From positions 1 to 64,000 of the forward strand of contig NZ_FQVO01000012.1 of assembly GCF_900129385.1 (NCBI RefSeq): a stretch of DNA of 64,000 nucleotides. The letters run 5' to 3'. A model generated the notes under the pieces. That model made no database searches, was not told where the DNA came from, and saw only the letters and a list, made by a program, of their open reading frames with translations. This document shows positions 46,536-55,921 of the stretch, piece after piece (the first letter of the stretch is position 1; the number at the start of each line of letters is the position of its first letter). This DNA is from Chryseobacterium takakiae (GTDB taxonomy: Bacteria; Bacteroidota; Bacteroidia; Flavobacteriales; Weeksellaceae). A program made the translations under genes and the position numbers.

Positions 46536-46556
46536 AGGATAGTATTTTTAAGGTTT

Positions 46557-46564
46557 CAAATGTA
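46557..46564 (-). promoter_or_regulatory. -7 box TACATTTG for tatC
   Basis: Exact consensus match that supports the GTG start at 46535. Confidence 0.55.
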
Positions 46565-46651
46565 TGAAAAAGTTTCGGTATGTGGATGGTAGATGACGGA
46601 GCTGAATATTGGTTCATCATACTTTTTAATCTTTGACGCTCAGCTTCCAAC

Positions 46652-47611
46652 TTAATTAATCCCTTCGTCCAGCAGTTTATGAAGATCAATGATCCCGAAA
46701 TACTTTCCGTTTTCCGTCACCACAAGCTGTCCGATATTATTTTCTTTTAAAATATTCATAGCCTCTTTTGCCAGCGCTGTTCTTTCAATGGTTTTAGGAT
46801 TGGCAGACATGATGTCTTTGGCGAGTACTTTGGAGATGTCATCGCCTTTCAAAAGCATTCTTCTCAAATCTCCGTCCGTAATCACTCCGATAATCTCATC
46901 GTTATTGGTAACAACGGTAATCCCGTGACGTGACCCGCTGATGGATATAATAACGTCTTTCACGGTATCATGTTCCGTTACCTGAGGTTTTTGCGAAGAC
47001 AAAAAGTCGTCTACTTTCGAGATCAGGTTTTTTCCAAGACTTCCGCCCGGGTGAAATTTAGCAAAATCATTAGCCTTAAAATTATTCATTTCCATTAAAG
47101 CGATGGCAAGCGCATCTCCCAAAGCCATCTGTAAAGTGGTGGAGCTGGTGGGCGCCAGTTTATTGGGGCAGGCTTCCATATCGACATGCGTATCCAGTAT
47201 AATTTCTGAAAACTCGGCAAGCCTGCTTGATTTATTACCAGTCATCCCGATCAGCGCTGATGAGTACTCTTTGAGGTAAGGCACAAGATTTACAATTTCC
47301 GGGGAGTTTCCGGAGTTGGAAATACACAACACCACGTCTTGTTTCTGGATCACCCCAAGATCTCCGTGAATGGCTTCCGAAGCATGCAAAAACTGGGAAG
47401 GTGTTCCGGTGGAATTCAGAGTTGCTACAATTTTGTTGCCTACATGGGCAGATTTCCCGATTCCTACTACGATCAGTTTCCCTTTTGCCGAATTAATGAT
47501 TTCCACGGCTTTTGCAAAATCATCGTTTAGCCGGTTGCGCAGTTTTTCAAGTTCTGAAATTTCTATTTCTAAAGTGCTCTTCGCTATTGAGATAATGTCG
47601 GATCTTTCCAT
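46652..47611 (-). CDS. kdsD: KpsF/GutQ-type arabinose-5-phosphate isomerase (SIS + CBS)
   Basis: The enzyme converts ribulose-5-phosphate to arabinose-5-phosphate, the first step to KDO in lipopolysaccharide. From the ATG at 47611 it has 319 residues, the standard length. The frame extends to 47728, but that segment is AT-rich and unlike the family. The SIS domain shows GKLIVVGIGKSAHVGNKI, SNSGNSPEIVNLVP, NKLAPTSSTTLQMALGDALA and FHPGGSLGK. Two CBS domains follow (DVIISISGSRHGITVV with ITDGDLRRML, then NNIGQLVV). It is divergent from recQ. Confidence 0.9.
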   Translation of the reverse strand: MERSDIISIAKSTLEIEISELEKLRNRLNDDFAKAVEIINSAKGKLIVVGIGKSAHVGNKIVATLNSTGTPSQFLHASEAIHGDLGVIQKQDVVLCISNSGNSPEIVNLVPYLKEYSSALIGMTGNKSSRLAEFSEIILDTHVDMEACPNKLAPTSSTTLQMALGDALAIALMEMNNFKANDFAKFHPGGSLGKNLISKVDDFLSSQKPQVTEHDTVKDVIISISGSRHGITVVTNNDEIIGVITDGDLRRMLLKGDDISKVLAKDIMSANPKTIERTALAKEAMNILKENNIGQLVVTENGKYFGIIDLHKLLDEGIN

Positions 47612-47727
47612 TTTACGTATATAAGGCATATAAAAATCAATTAAAAAACCGTTATTTCTAAAAGAATTTTTATTATAAATATAATTTTTTATAAATTCGT
47701 TCGCTTTTATTTTAAGCGAAAAATTCA

Positions 47728-47735
47728 TAACTTTG
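47728..47735 (+). promoter_or_regulatory. -7 box TAACTTTG for recQ
   Basis: Exact match 31 bases before the recQ ATG. Confidence 0.55.
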
Positions 47736-47766
47736 GATTAGATGCAAATTTAGCAATAAAATTAGA

Positions 47767-49970
47767 TGAGCGCAAAAAAAGCCAATTTATCAGGCGAATT
47801 GAAAAAATATTTCGGATTTTCTACTTTTAAAGGCCAGCAGGAACAAATTATTGAAAACCTTCTGAACGGAAAAGATATATTTGTTTTAATGCCTACCGGA
47901 GGTGGTAAATCCTTATGCTATCAGCTTCCGGCACTTATTTCCGAAGGTACGGCCATCGTGGTTTCTCCTTTGATAGCTTTAATGAAAAACCAGGTGGATG
48001 CAGTGAACGGACTTTCATCTGATAGCGGAGTAGCCCATGTTTTGAATTCATCTTTAAACAAAACACAGACCAAACAGGTTTTTGACGATATAAAAAGCGG
48101 AAAAACAAAACTTCTTTATGTGGCTCCGGAATCCCTTATCAAAGAAGATTATCTGGATTTTCTGAAAGAGGTGAAAATATCATTTTTCGCCATAGACGAA
48201 GCGCACTGTATTTCAGAGTGGGGACACGATTTCAGACCTGAATACAGAAATCTGAAATCTATTATCGATAAAATTGCCGATGTTCCGGTAATAGCCCTCA
48301 CGGCAACGGCTACCCCAAAAGTTCAGGATGACATCCAGAAAACGTTGGGCATGACGAATGCTCTGGTCTTTAAAGAAAGTTTCAACAGACCGAACCTCTA
48401 CTATGAAGTACGCCCGAAAGTAAATGTAGATAAGGAAATTGTAAAATTTATCAATCAGAATAAAGGAAAATCGGGGATTGTATATTGCCTTAGCCGTCGC
48501 AAAGTGGAAGAGTTTGCACAGCTTCTTCAGGTAAACGGAATCAACGCCTTACCTTATCATGCCGGGCTTGATCAGAAAGTGCGGGTAGCCAATCAGGATA
48601 AGTTCCTGATGGAAGAGGTTGATGTGATTGTTGCTACCATTGCATTCGGGATGGGAATCGATAAGCCGGATGTACGTTTTGTCATTCACTATGATTTCCC
48701 GAAATCTCTGGAAAGCTATTATCAGGAAACGGGGAGGGCAGGCCGTGACGGCGGAGAAGGCTACTGTCTGGCATTTTATGATCCCAAAGATATTGAAAAA
48801 CTGGAAAAATTCCTGGCTCAGAAGCCGGTATCGGAAAGGGAAATCGGGTTACAGCTTCTTAATGAAGTGGTAGGATACGCCGAAACTTCCATGAGCAGGA
48901 GACAATATATTTTATACTATTTCGGGGAAAATTTTGATCCGGTAAACGGAGACGGGGCGAAGATGTGCGACAATTCTTCAAACCCTCCTAAATTAAAGGA
49001 TGCTACAGAGGATCTTAAAAAAGTCCTGCAGCTGATCAAAGATACAGGGGAGAAATTCAAAGCAAAAGATTTGATTTCCATAATTGCCGGAAAAGAAACG
49101 GCTGTTACAAAATCCTATAAGCTGGAACAAAGCTCTTACTTCGGTTTCGGAAAAGAGGAAAAAGATAATCACTGGAAAACGATTTTAAGACAGGCGACGG
49201 TTCAGAACTTTTTACAGAAAGATATCGAAACGTATGGTGTTTTAAAGATTGCCGAAAAAGGTAAACTGGTTTTGGACGGAAAGCTGGAGCATTCTTTCCT
49301 GATCGCTGAAGACAGGGAATTTGATCTTACGCAGACAAAAGCCGAAAGTGACCAGGTTCAGATGCAGTCTGCCGGAGGGTTGGACCAGAATTTATTCAAT
49401 CAGTTAAAAGAACTAAGGAAAAAAGTGGCCAAAAAGCACGGAATTCCGCCTTACACGGTTTTTATGGATCCGAGTCTGGAAGATATGACCGTGCAATATC
49501 CTATAACGGTTGAAGAAATTGGTAAGATCTATGGTGTTGGTGAAGGCAAGGCAAGAAAATACGGCAAAGAGTTTGCGGATTTTATTAGCAAATATGTAGA
49601 AGATAATAACATTGAGCGCACTCAGGATATGGTACTGAAGCAGGTAGCCAATAAATCCAGCCATAAAGTTTTCATCATTCAGAGTACGGATAAAAAGATT
49701 GATCTTGAAGATATTGCCAGAGCTAAAAATCTTTCGATGGATGAATTATTGAAAGAAATGGAACGGATTGTCTATCAGGGAACCAAGCTGAATATCGATT
49801 ATTATATTGAAGATAATTTTGATGAAGATATTGTCGATGGTTTTATGGAGTTCATGAATGAATCTGAAAGTGACAGCATGAAAGTGCTGCTGGACGAATT
49901 TGGGGATGAACTTTCGGATGAAGAGGTAAGAATGTTGCGAATAAAATTCATCAGCGATGTTGCCAACTAA
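47767..49970 (+). CDS. recQ: RecQ ATP-dependent DNA helicase, zinc site degenerate
   Basis: RecQ unwinds DNA 3' to 5' in recombination and fork repair. The 734-residue protein has MPTGGGKSLCYQLPA (motif I), DEAHCISEWGHDFRPEY (motif II and the RecQ aromatic loop), ALTATATPKV (III), GIVYCLSRRKVEEF (IV), VIVATIAFGMGIDKPDVRFV (V) and QETGRAGRDGG (VI). RQC and HRDC-like parts follow. The zinc-binding cysteines of E. coli RecQ are missing: the region reads SMSRRQYILYYFGENF and GDGAKMCDNSSNPP, with one Cys left. I recall similar loss in other Flavobacteriia RecQ proteins. A C-terminal extension (about 620-734) ends in an acidic, helical tail. Confidence 0.94.
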
Positions 49971-50001
49971 ATTAATTTTAAACGATAATAAAATTATAAT
50001 G

Positions 50002-50036
50002 AAAGAAATTCTTCCCAGGAAGAGTTTCTTTTTATT
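50002..50036 (+). terminator. recQ terminator
   Basis: AGAAATTCTTCC pairs with GGAAGAGTTTCT across a 2-base loop, then T-rich. The rest of 50037-50339 is strongly AT-rich and shows no feature I can support. Confidence 0.7.
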
Positions 50037-50339
50037 TTAGAAACAAGTATGGATAGCCTGTTTAAATTATAATTTATCTTTACCATTAAGGAATTAAGCC
50101 TCTTTAGCTTAAAAAGCTTAATACAAATCAATTTATTGATCTCTTAATTAGAAACAATTTAACTAGCTTAAATTCTTAATGTTAAATTTAAGAATAAACA
50201 AAGTTTATTTAATTTAGAAAACGAAGAAAGAGCTGTAAACTTTTATTTAGAAATATTTAGATATGCTCTTTGTATAAATTAAATTATTTATTATAAGTTA
50301 GATCAAAGGTTAAGAAAACTTTTTACTAATTTTACATAG

Positions 50340-51419
50340 ATGAAAAAGATTTCTGTCATATTTATTCTGCCGGATCTTGAAACCGGGGGTGCAGAAAGGA
50401 TCGTTACCACCATTGCGAATCATCTTTCACGGGATCGTTTCGAGCCTAAGATTTTGCTTTTACGCAAACAGGGAGGATATCTGAAATTTCTTAATAAAGA
50501 TGTGGAAATCATTGACATCAATACCGAAAGAATAAGACATTCTCTGAAACCTATTCTCAGAGAGATTTACCGAAGAAAACCAGATATCGTTTTTTCCGGT
50601 TTTGGAGAAGTAAATGCGTATTTATCATTATTTATCAAGCTTTTTCCAAAAACGAAATTTATCGCCAGAGAAACCAATGTGGTCTCCCAACATGTCACGA
50701 GAAAGGAAATAAAATTCTTCTATAATTTCTACAATAATTACGATAAGATCATTGCGCAGAGTGATGATATGATGCGGGATCTTTTCAAAAATTTCAGCAT
50801 AAAATCACAGAAAGTTGTTAAAATCAATAATCCAGTAGATTTTGATTTTATAGAATCAAAGCTTGCTTCCGCACAAAAACCTGAAAGCTTTAAATTAAAC
50901 TATAAAAATGTAGTGGCTATCGGAAATTTATCGGCGAGAAAGGGTTTTGATAATTTGCTGAAAGTTTTTTCACGACTGAAAAATGAAAATATTCTCCTGC
51001 ATATTTTGGGAGAGGGAAAAGACCGTGAAATGCTTCATCAGATGAAGGATTTCCTGGGATTGGAACACATTATTTTTCACGGCAGACAGGAAAATCCTTA
51101 TGAATTCCTGAAATATGCCGATCTTTTTATTCTCTCTTCACGCTACGAAGGTTTTCCCAATGTACTGCTGGAAGCGGGAGCGTGCGGAACCTATTCCCTG
51201 GCCAATAATTGTCCGGGCGGAATCAACGAAATCATACAAAACGAAATCAACGGTGAAGTTTCCGATATCGAAAATTATGAAGATTTTTCGCAGAAGATTT
51301 TAAATATTATTCATAAAACTCATGATGAGGATTTGATTAAAAGTTCCATCAAATCCAGGTTTTCTAAAAATATTATCCTGGATGCCTATGAAAAGGTACT
51401 GTTGAGCATGGTGAAATGA
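50340..51419 (+). CDS. GT4-family glycosyltransferase
   Basis: This 359-residue GT-B retaining glycosyltransferase has the N-terminal FILPDLETGGAERIVTTIANHLS, the linker VVAIGNLSARKGFDNLLKVFSRL, and the C-terminal donor-binding LHILGEGKDREML, FHGRQENPYEFLKYADLFILSSRYEGFPNVLLEAGACG with the EGFPNVLLEA (EX7E-like) motif. It probably adds a sugar to a surface glycan or lipid. The donor and acceptor are unknown because no other glycan gene is nearby. The last codons overlap the upstream part of the next open frame. Confidence 0.92.
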   Translation: MKKISVIFILPDLETGGAERIVTTIANHLSRDRFEPKILLLRKQGGYLKFLNKDVEIIDINTERIRHSLKPILREIYRRKPDIVFSGFGEVNAYLSLFIKLFPKTKFIARETNVVSQHVTRKEIKFFYNFYNNYDKIIAQSDDMMRDLFKNFSIKSQKVVKINNPVDFDFIESKLASAQKPESFKLNYKNVVAIGNLSARKGFDNLLKVFSRLKNENILLHILGEGKDREMLHQMKDFLGLEHIIFHGRQENPYEFLKYADLFILSSRYEGFPNVLLEAGACGTYSLANNCPGGINEIIQNEINGEVSDIENYEDFSQKILNIIHKTHDEDLIKSSIKSRFSKNIILDAYEKVLLSMVK

Positions 51420-51452
51420 TTCTGTTGTATTGTTCTTATGCAGTTTATTTTA

Positions 51453-51460
51453 TACTTTTG
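51453..51460 (+). promoter_or_regulatory. -7 box TACTTTTG for the 51497 gene
   Basis: Exact match 36 bases before the chosen ATG. It makes the upstream in-frame ATG at 51416 unlikely. Confidence 0.5.
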
Positions 51461-51496
51461 GTGCTTTTAAATTTTATCCAAACTATATTTAATTCC

Positions 51497-51847
51497 ATGA
51501 ATAAAATCCAGCAAATAGGATGTGCCTGCGAAAAACCTACCTCAAATTATACAGAGTACAGAAGTTCCGAATTGGGTATATATCACACCAACGGAAGACA
51601 TGCGGAAGTAAGCATTCAGCAGTGTAAACTTTGCCAGAGAATATGGATTCATTACTTGGTTGAATTTGAGCATTACTCCAAATCAGGAAGATGGTACAGA
51701 GGAATTGTTTCTAAAAAAGACAGGCCTCAAATTACCCCCGAAAATGCTGTAGAATATCTGGAAAGTCTTGAATGGTATGTTTTCGGAGGTTCTTATTTCG
51801 ATTCTGTGGGGATGATCGGGAAAGGAAAGTTGAATGTGGATTCTTAA
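51497..51847 (+). CDS. small protein with a candidate zinc-binding Cys pair
   Basis: This gene encodes 116 residues starting MNKIQQIGCACEKP. I do not recognise a named family. Cys9 and Cys11 (CACEKP) with the later CKLC pair (about 42-45) could bind one zinc ion as a small treble-clef or ribbon. The rest is rich in aromatic residues (RIWIHYLVEFEHYSKSGRWYRG) and ends with a Glu/Gly-rich part (EYLESLEWYVFGGSYF). No signal or membrane segment is seen once the 51497 start is used. It follows the glycosyltransferase but has its own promoter box. After its stop, 51850-51885 is a short run of GGAAGCCTGAAGC-like direct repeats. Confidence 0.65.
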   Translation: MNKIQQIGCACEKPTSNYTEYRSSELGIYHTNGRHAEVSIQQCKLCQRIWIHYLVEFEHYSKSGRWYRGIVSKKDRPQITPENAVEYLESLEWYVFGGSYFDSVGMIGKGKLNVDS

Positions 51848-51997
51848 ATAGGCTGGAAGCCTGAAGCCTGAAGCTGGAAGATCAGGCAGAATGTTTAGTT
51901 TTAAAAAAATGCGAATATTTTAAACTTCCATCACCCATCTTCCCACATCCATCCCAAAATTTGACCAATCTCACTTTCTCACGTGGTAATTTATCGT

Positions 51998-52005
51998 TAA
52001 ATTTG
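51998..52005 (+). promoter_or_regulatory. -7 box TAAATTTG for lpdA
   Basis: Exact match 42 bases before the start codon. Confidence 0.5.
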
Positions 52006-52047
52006 TAAGCATAAGAAAGTTAATAATAAACAAATTCATAAAATAAC

Positions 52048-53451
52048 ATGAGTCAATTCGATGTTACCGTAATCGGTTCCGGTCCTGGTGGTTATGTTGC
52101 TGCAATCCGTGCTGCACAATTAGGTTTCACAACAGCAATTATTGAAAAATACCCTACCTTGGGAGGAACTTGTCTTAATGTGGGTTGTATTCCATCAAAA
52201 GCATTGTTAGACAGCTCTGAGCATTTCGAGAATGCCAAGCATAATTTTGCAGGTCACGGGATTATAATCAACGAACCTCAGGCTGATATCACAAGAATGA
52301 TCGAGCGTAAAAATGAGGTAATCAAGCAAAATAGGGACGGAATCAGCTACCTGATGAATAAGAACAAAATCACTGTTTTTGAAGGAGTCGGAAGCTTCGA
52401 ATCTGCAACCCAGATCAAAGTAACGAAGAATGACGGTTCTACAGAAATGATCGAATCTAAATATACCATTATTGCTACAGGTTCCAAGCCATCTTCTTTA
52501 CCTTTCATCACGATTGATAAAGAAAGAGTAATTACTTCCACGGAAGCGTTAAACCTTAAAGAAATTCCTAAACATCTCGTGGTAATCGGAGGTGGAGTAA
52601 TTGGTCTTGAATTAGGTTCGGTTTATTTGAGATTGGGCGCCCAGGTTACCGTTGTTGAATTTATGGATAAAATCATTCCTGGAATGGATGGTGCTTTAAG
52701 CAAGGAATTAACGAAAGTTCTTAAAAAGCAGGGCATGAAATTCATGCTTTCTACAGCAGTTTCAGCAGTGGAAAGAAATGGAGATACTGTAAAAATCACA
52801 GCCAAAGATAAAAAAGGAGAAGAAGTAACGGTTGAAGGAGATTACTGCCTGGTTTCTGTAGGAAGAAGACCTTACACAGACGGACTTGGACTAGAAAAAG
52901 CAGGTGTTGAGCTTGACGAAAGAGGAAGAGTGAAAGTAAACGATCACCTTCAGACAAATGTTGCCAACATTTACGCCATCGGAGATGTGATCAAAGGCGC
53001 AATGCTGGCTCATAAAGCGGAGGAAGAAGGAGTTTTTGTTGCTGAAACATTAGCAGGACAAAAGCCGCACATCAATTATAACTTAATTCCGGGAGTTGTT
53101 TATACATGGCCGGAAGTTGCCGGAGTCGGTAAAACGGAAGAGCAGCTGAAAGAAGAAGGAGTAGCTTACAAAGTAGGATCATTCCCGATGAGAGCTTTAG
53201 GAAGAAGCCGCGCAAGCGGTGATGTAGATGGTTTGGTTAAAATCATCGCCGACGAAAAAACGGATGAGGTGTTAGGAATGCACATTGTAGGTGCAAGAGC
53301 TGCAGATTTAATTGCTGAAGGAGTTATCGCCATGGAATTCCGTGCAAGTGCAGAAGATATTGCAAGAAGTTCCCACGCACACCCTACGTATGCAGAAGCA
53401 ATCAAAGAAGCGGCTTTGGATGCTACGGCAAAAAGACCGATTCACATGTAA
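52048..53451 (+). CDS. lpdA: dihydrolipoyl dehydrogenase (E3)
   Basis: E3 reoxidises dihydrolipoamide in the pyruvate, 2-oxoglutarate and glycine-cleavage complexes. The 467-residue protein has the FAD site VIGSGPGGYVAAIRAAQLG, the redox disulfide Cys42 and Cys47 in GGTCLNVGCIPSKALL, the NAD site VIGGGVIGLELGSVY, YAIGDVIKGAMLAHKAEEEG, and the catalytic His-Glu pair in SSHAHPTYAEAIKEA near the C-terminus. It is monocistronic, with no E1 or E2 gene beside it, as is usual for a shared E3. Confidence 0.96.
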   Translation: MSQFDVTVIGSGPGGYVAAIRAAQLGFTTAIIEKYPTLGGTCLNVGCIPSKALLDSSEHFENAKHNFAGHGIIINEPQADITRMIERKNEVIKQNRDGISYLMNKNKITVFEGVGSFESATQIKVTKNDGSTEMIESKYTIIATGSKPSSLPFITIDKERVITSTEALNLKEIPKHLVVIGGGVIGLELGSVYLRLGAQVTVVEFMDKIIPGMDGALSKELTKVLKKQGMKFMLSTAVSAVERNGDTVKITAKDKKGEEVTVEGDYCLVSVGRRPYTDGLGLEKAGVELDERGRVKVNDHLQTNVANIYAIGDVIKGAMLAHKAEEEGVFVAETLAGQKPHINYNLIPGVVYTWPEVAGVGKTEEQLKEEGVAYKVGSFPMRALGRSRASGDVDGLVKIIADEKTDEVLGMHIVGARAADLIAEGVIAMEFRASAEDIARSSHAHPTYAEAIKEAALDATAKRPIHM

Positions 53452-53495
53452 TATTGAATTAAAAAATTCAATCATTTAAAAATATTTGTAAATTA

Positions 53496-53521
53496 GGAGA
53501 GACATTAGTCTCTCTTTTTTA
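53496..53521 (+). terminator. lpdA terminator
   Basis: GGAGAGAC, loop ATTA, GTCTCTC, then T6. Confidence 0.9.
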
Positions 53522-53535
53522 TTAATACAAGTGTT

Positions 53536-54387
53536 ATGAAAAGTATATGTATAAGTGTTTTGCTTCTCTTTACAACCAGTTTATTTGCGCAGGAAGCAGG
53601 GAAAGCAGGAGAACTCCTTAAAAATGAAGCTTCCAAAACCGAAATCGGATCTGTGAATAATAAAAAATCGGATGTAAAGAATAAAAATAATTCAGGTTTC
53701 AGAAATCAGGGGAACCCGGCAAATAATGGTTTCAGGACAAAGAATCCACAATACCGATGGAATCAGGAATACGGGTACTCCGAAGTTTTTCTCAGGATTC
53801 CCGAGCAGGGATTTTTCAGCGTGGAAATCGGCGATCAGTTTATCTCCAACAACTCAGGGAAATTCAGGTTTTTTGATCTGCCGGCAGGACGAATGCCTAT
53901 CTCCATCTATGAAAGCGGCTATTTATTGTACAGAACTACGCTGAATGTAAGAAACAACAGCAGGCTTGTGCTTGACTTTTTCACCAATGAAGGGTTATTT
54001 TTGCTGGATTCTTATCCCGTGCAGTCTTACGGCTTCAACAGCTGGAATGACCTCTGGAACAATCCTTACGGAAACAGCGGAAATATAAATTATCCTAATG
54101 TAATGGACAACCAGACATTCCAGGAGTTTATGGATACAATGAAGAACAGGGCGTGGTTTGATGACAAAAAACTGGTATTTATCAATCAGCAGGGCCGTCA
54201 TGCAATGTTTACCTCCGAACAGATCAGTATTCTGGTGAAAGACCTTAGTTTTGATAAAAATAAACTGGCTTTAGCCAAATCTTTATTTCCGAAATGCGTA
54301 GACAAGCAAAAGTATTTTATTGTTGGAGAAGCATTGGATTTTGAAAGTAGCAGAAAGGAACTGATGGATTATATTTCGAAATTATAA
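53536..54387 (+). CDS. secreted DUF4476-domain protein
   Basis: The 283-residue protein has a signal peptide (MKSICISVLLLFTTSLFAQ) and an Asn/Lys-rich linker to about residue 75. A beta-sandwich-like part follows (YSEVFLRIPEQGFFSVEIGDQ, PISIYESGYLLYRTTLNVR). The C-terminal DUF4476 domain of about 90 residues contains FQEFMDTMKNRAWFDDKKL, MFTSEQISILVKDLSFD and KCVDKQKYFIVGEAL. DUF4476 occurs in many Bacteroidota secreted proteins and has no known function. It is a single gene framed by terminators. Confidence 0.85.
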   Translation: MKSICISVLLLFTTSLFAQEAGKAGELLKNEASKTEIGSVNNKKSDVKNKNNSGFRNQGNPANNGFRTKNPQYRWNQEYGYSEVFLRIPEQGFFSVEIGDQFISNNSGKFRFFDLPAGRMPISIYESGYLLYRTTLNVRNNSRLVLDFFTNEGLFLLDSYPVQSYGFNSWNDLWNNPYGNSGNINYPNVMDNQTFQEFMDTMKNRAWFDDKKLVFINQQGRHAMFTSEQISILVKDLSFDKNKLALAKSLFPKCVDKQKYFIVGEALDFESSRKELMDYISKL

Positions 54388-54407
54388 AACATTTGATTTA
54401 AATAATT

Positions 54408-54430
54408 AAAAGAGGGAAGTTTTTCCTCTT
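54408..54430 (+). terminator. terminator of the DUF4476 gene
   Basis: AAAAGAGGGAA pairs with TTCCTCTTTT and T follows. Confidence 0.85.
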
Positions 54431-54501
54431 TTTTTGTTCATTTTTCATTTTTGCAAGTTCGGCTTATATTTCCGTACCTTTACCGACTAATTTTATCATC
54501 A

Positions 54502-55326
54502 ATGCAACTCGGAAAAACTCAGACTTTAACAATTTCAGATAAAAATAATTCAGGATGGATCTTAACGGATGAATCGGGCGAAAAAGCTTTTTTACCGAAA
54601 ATTTTCATTCAGGAAGATAAAGAAATAGATGATGAAGTAGAAGTTTTCGTATATCAGGATGACAGCAAACTGAAAGCTACTACAGAAATTCCATTGGCGG
54701 AGGTAGGAGAGTTTGCCGTAATGAGCTGTGTACAGAGTCTTCCTAGCGGGGCTTTTATGGATTGGGGAATTATTAAAGATCTTTTCATTCCGTACAAGCA
54801 GCAGAAGACAAAAATTGTAGAAGGCAAAAGGTACCTGGTTTATATTTATGTTGATGAAGACCTGGATCTTATCACAGGAACCACAAAATTTAAGAGAAAT
54901 CCGCAATACCAGGATCTGCCGTTTAAAAAAGGAGATAAAGTTGATCTTATCATGATGAACGAAAGCGAATTGGGCTGGAATGTAGTCATCAATAAAAAAT
55001 ACATCGGTCTTATTTACAGTTCAGATGTTTTCAAAAAGCTATATCCATTATCCGAAGAAACCGGTTATATCAAAGCCATTCGTGAAGACGGAAAAATAGA
55101 TGTATCATTGCAGCCTGAAGGATTTGAGAATATTGATGAATTTAAAAAGAAAATTCTGGATAAGCTGGAAGAAAATTACGGCTTGCTGTACATTTCAGAT
55201 CAGTCTACTCCCGAAGAGATCAAAGATGAACTGCAGATGAGCAAGAAGAATTTCAAAAAAGCCATTGGCGGACTGTATAAGGATAAGATTATTGATATTT
55301 TAGAAGATAAAATCAAGTTATTATAA
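54502..55326 (+). CDS. CvfB-like S1-domain RNA-binding protein
   Basis: This gene encodes 274 residues from the ATG at 54502; the in-frame stretch upstream overlaps the promoter region (TACCTTTA near 54474). It has the CvfB layout of three S1-type beta barrels and a winged helix: TLTISDKNNSGWILTDESGEKAFLP, then FAVMSCVQSLPSGAFMDWGIIKDLFIPYKQQ with a KRYLVYIYVDED strand, then VVINKKYIGLIYSSDVFKKL, and the C-terminal LQMSKKNFKKAIGGLYKD winged helix. CvfB of Staphylococcus binds RNA and affects virulence gene expression. The role here is unknown. Confidence 0.88.
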   Translation: MQLGKTQTLTISDKNNSGWILTDESGEKAFLPKIFIQEDKEIDDEVEVFVYQDDSKLKATTEIPLAEVGEFAVMSCVQSLPSGAFMDWGIIKDLFIPYKQQKTKIVEGKRYLVYIYVDEDLDLITGTTKFKRNPQYQDLPFKKGDKVDLIMMNESELGWNVVINKKYIGLIYSSDVFKKLYPLSEETGYIKAIREDGKIDVSLQPEGFENIDEFKKKILDKLEENYGLLYISDQSTPEEIKDELQMSKKNFKKAIGGLYKDKIIDILEDKIKLL

Positions 55327-55330
55327 AATA

Positions 55331-55356
55331 AAAAGAGCAGAATTATCTGCTCTTTT
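55331..55356. terminator. bidirectional terminator between convergent genes
   Basis: AAAAGAGCAGA pairs with TCTGCTCTTTT across the loop ATTA. Confidence 0.85.
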
Positions 55357-55358
55357 GT

Positions 55359-55748
55359 TTATTTCTCCTTTAAAAAAGTAATCTGCTCTTTTAGTAAAAG
55401 AATTTGCTCATCCTTAGACTTAATAATTTTATCGTATGCTTCTTTTAAATCTTTGATAACATCTTTATAGTCATTATTAATGGTTTCCACATAGCCATAT
55501 CCATCACCTTGATTAGCTTGTGTATTAATTGTACTTTTTGTACTAATATCCAAAAAGTTAGATAAATCTTCATTGAGAATTTCAGATATTTTCATCAGTC
55601 TTTCTACACTTAATTTGGTTTCTCCCGTTTCTATTTTACGATAGGCAGCCGGAGTAATGTTTAGTTCGTGAGCCATATTTTCAAAAGTATAGCCTTTTTT
55701 ACTCCTATGTTGGGCAATTTTCTCAATAATTTTCTCCATTTCTGTCAT
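55359..55748 (-). CDS. XRE-family transcriptional regulator with C-terminal coiled coil
   Basis: The 129-residue protein has an N-terminal helix-turn-helix of the Cro/C1 type (RSKKGYTFENMAHELNITPAAYRKIETGETKLSVERLMKISEIL, residues about 15-60). A linker with Asn/Gln/Gly follows, then a C-terminal coiled coil (DYKDVIKDLKEAYDKII, EQILLLKEQITFLKEK). This arrangement is common in Flavobacteriia. It is divergent from the small secreted peptide gene at 55922, and its promoter region contains three copies of AAAAGTA, so it may control itself and the divergent cassette. The start could be MEKII, three codons inside. Confidence 0.9.
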   Translation of the reverse strand: MTEMEKIIEKIAQHRSKKGYTFENMAHELNITPAAYRKIETGETKLSVERLMKISEILNEDLSNFLDISTKSTINTQANQGDGYGYVETINNDYKDVIKDLKEAYDKIIKSKDEQILLLKEQITFLKEK

Positions 55749-55764
55749 TTATATTTAATTTCCT

Positions 55765-55815
55765 CAAAAGTATATATTTTTTTAATAAAAGTAAAAATAT
55801 TTTTATCAAAAGTAT
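55765..55815 (-). promoter_or_regulatory. -7 boxes and repeated AAAAGTA motifs upstream of the XRE gene
   Basis: TACTTTTG on the minus strand occurs at 55765-55772 and again near 55806-55813. A third AAAAGTA lies between them. They could be two promoters or repeated operator half-sites. Confidence 0.4.
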
Positions 55816-55921
55816 TTTTCAGCTTGGGGTGATTTATGTAGTTTAGCTACTAGAAAAAACACGAGTGCACAAATGTTTTTTATAGTGTATTAAACTTTTA
55901 ATTAAACGAAAAATTCATTTT

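Noticed and set aside
47612-47728. 39-codon N-terminal extension of the KdsD-type gene
   Set aside because: It is AT-rich and unlike the family. The usual 319-residue protein starts at 47611.
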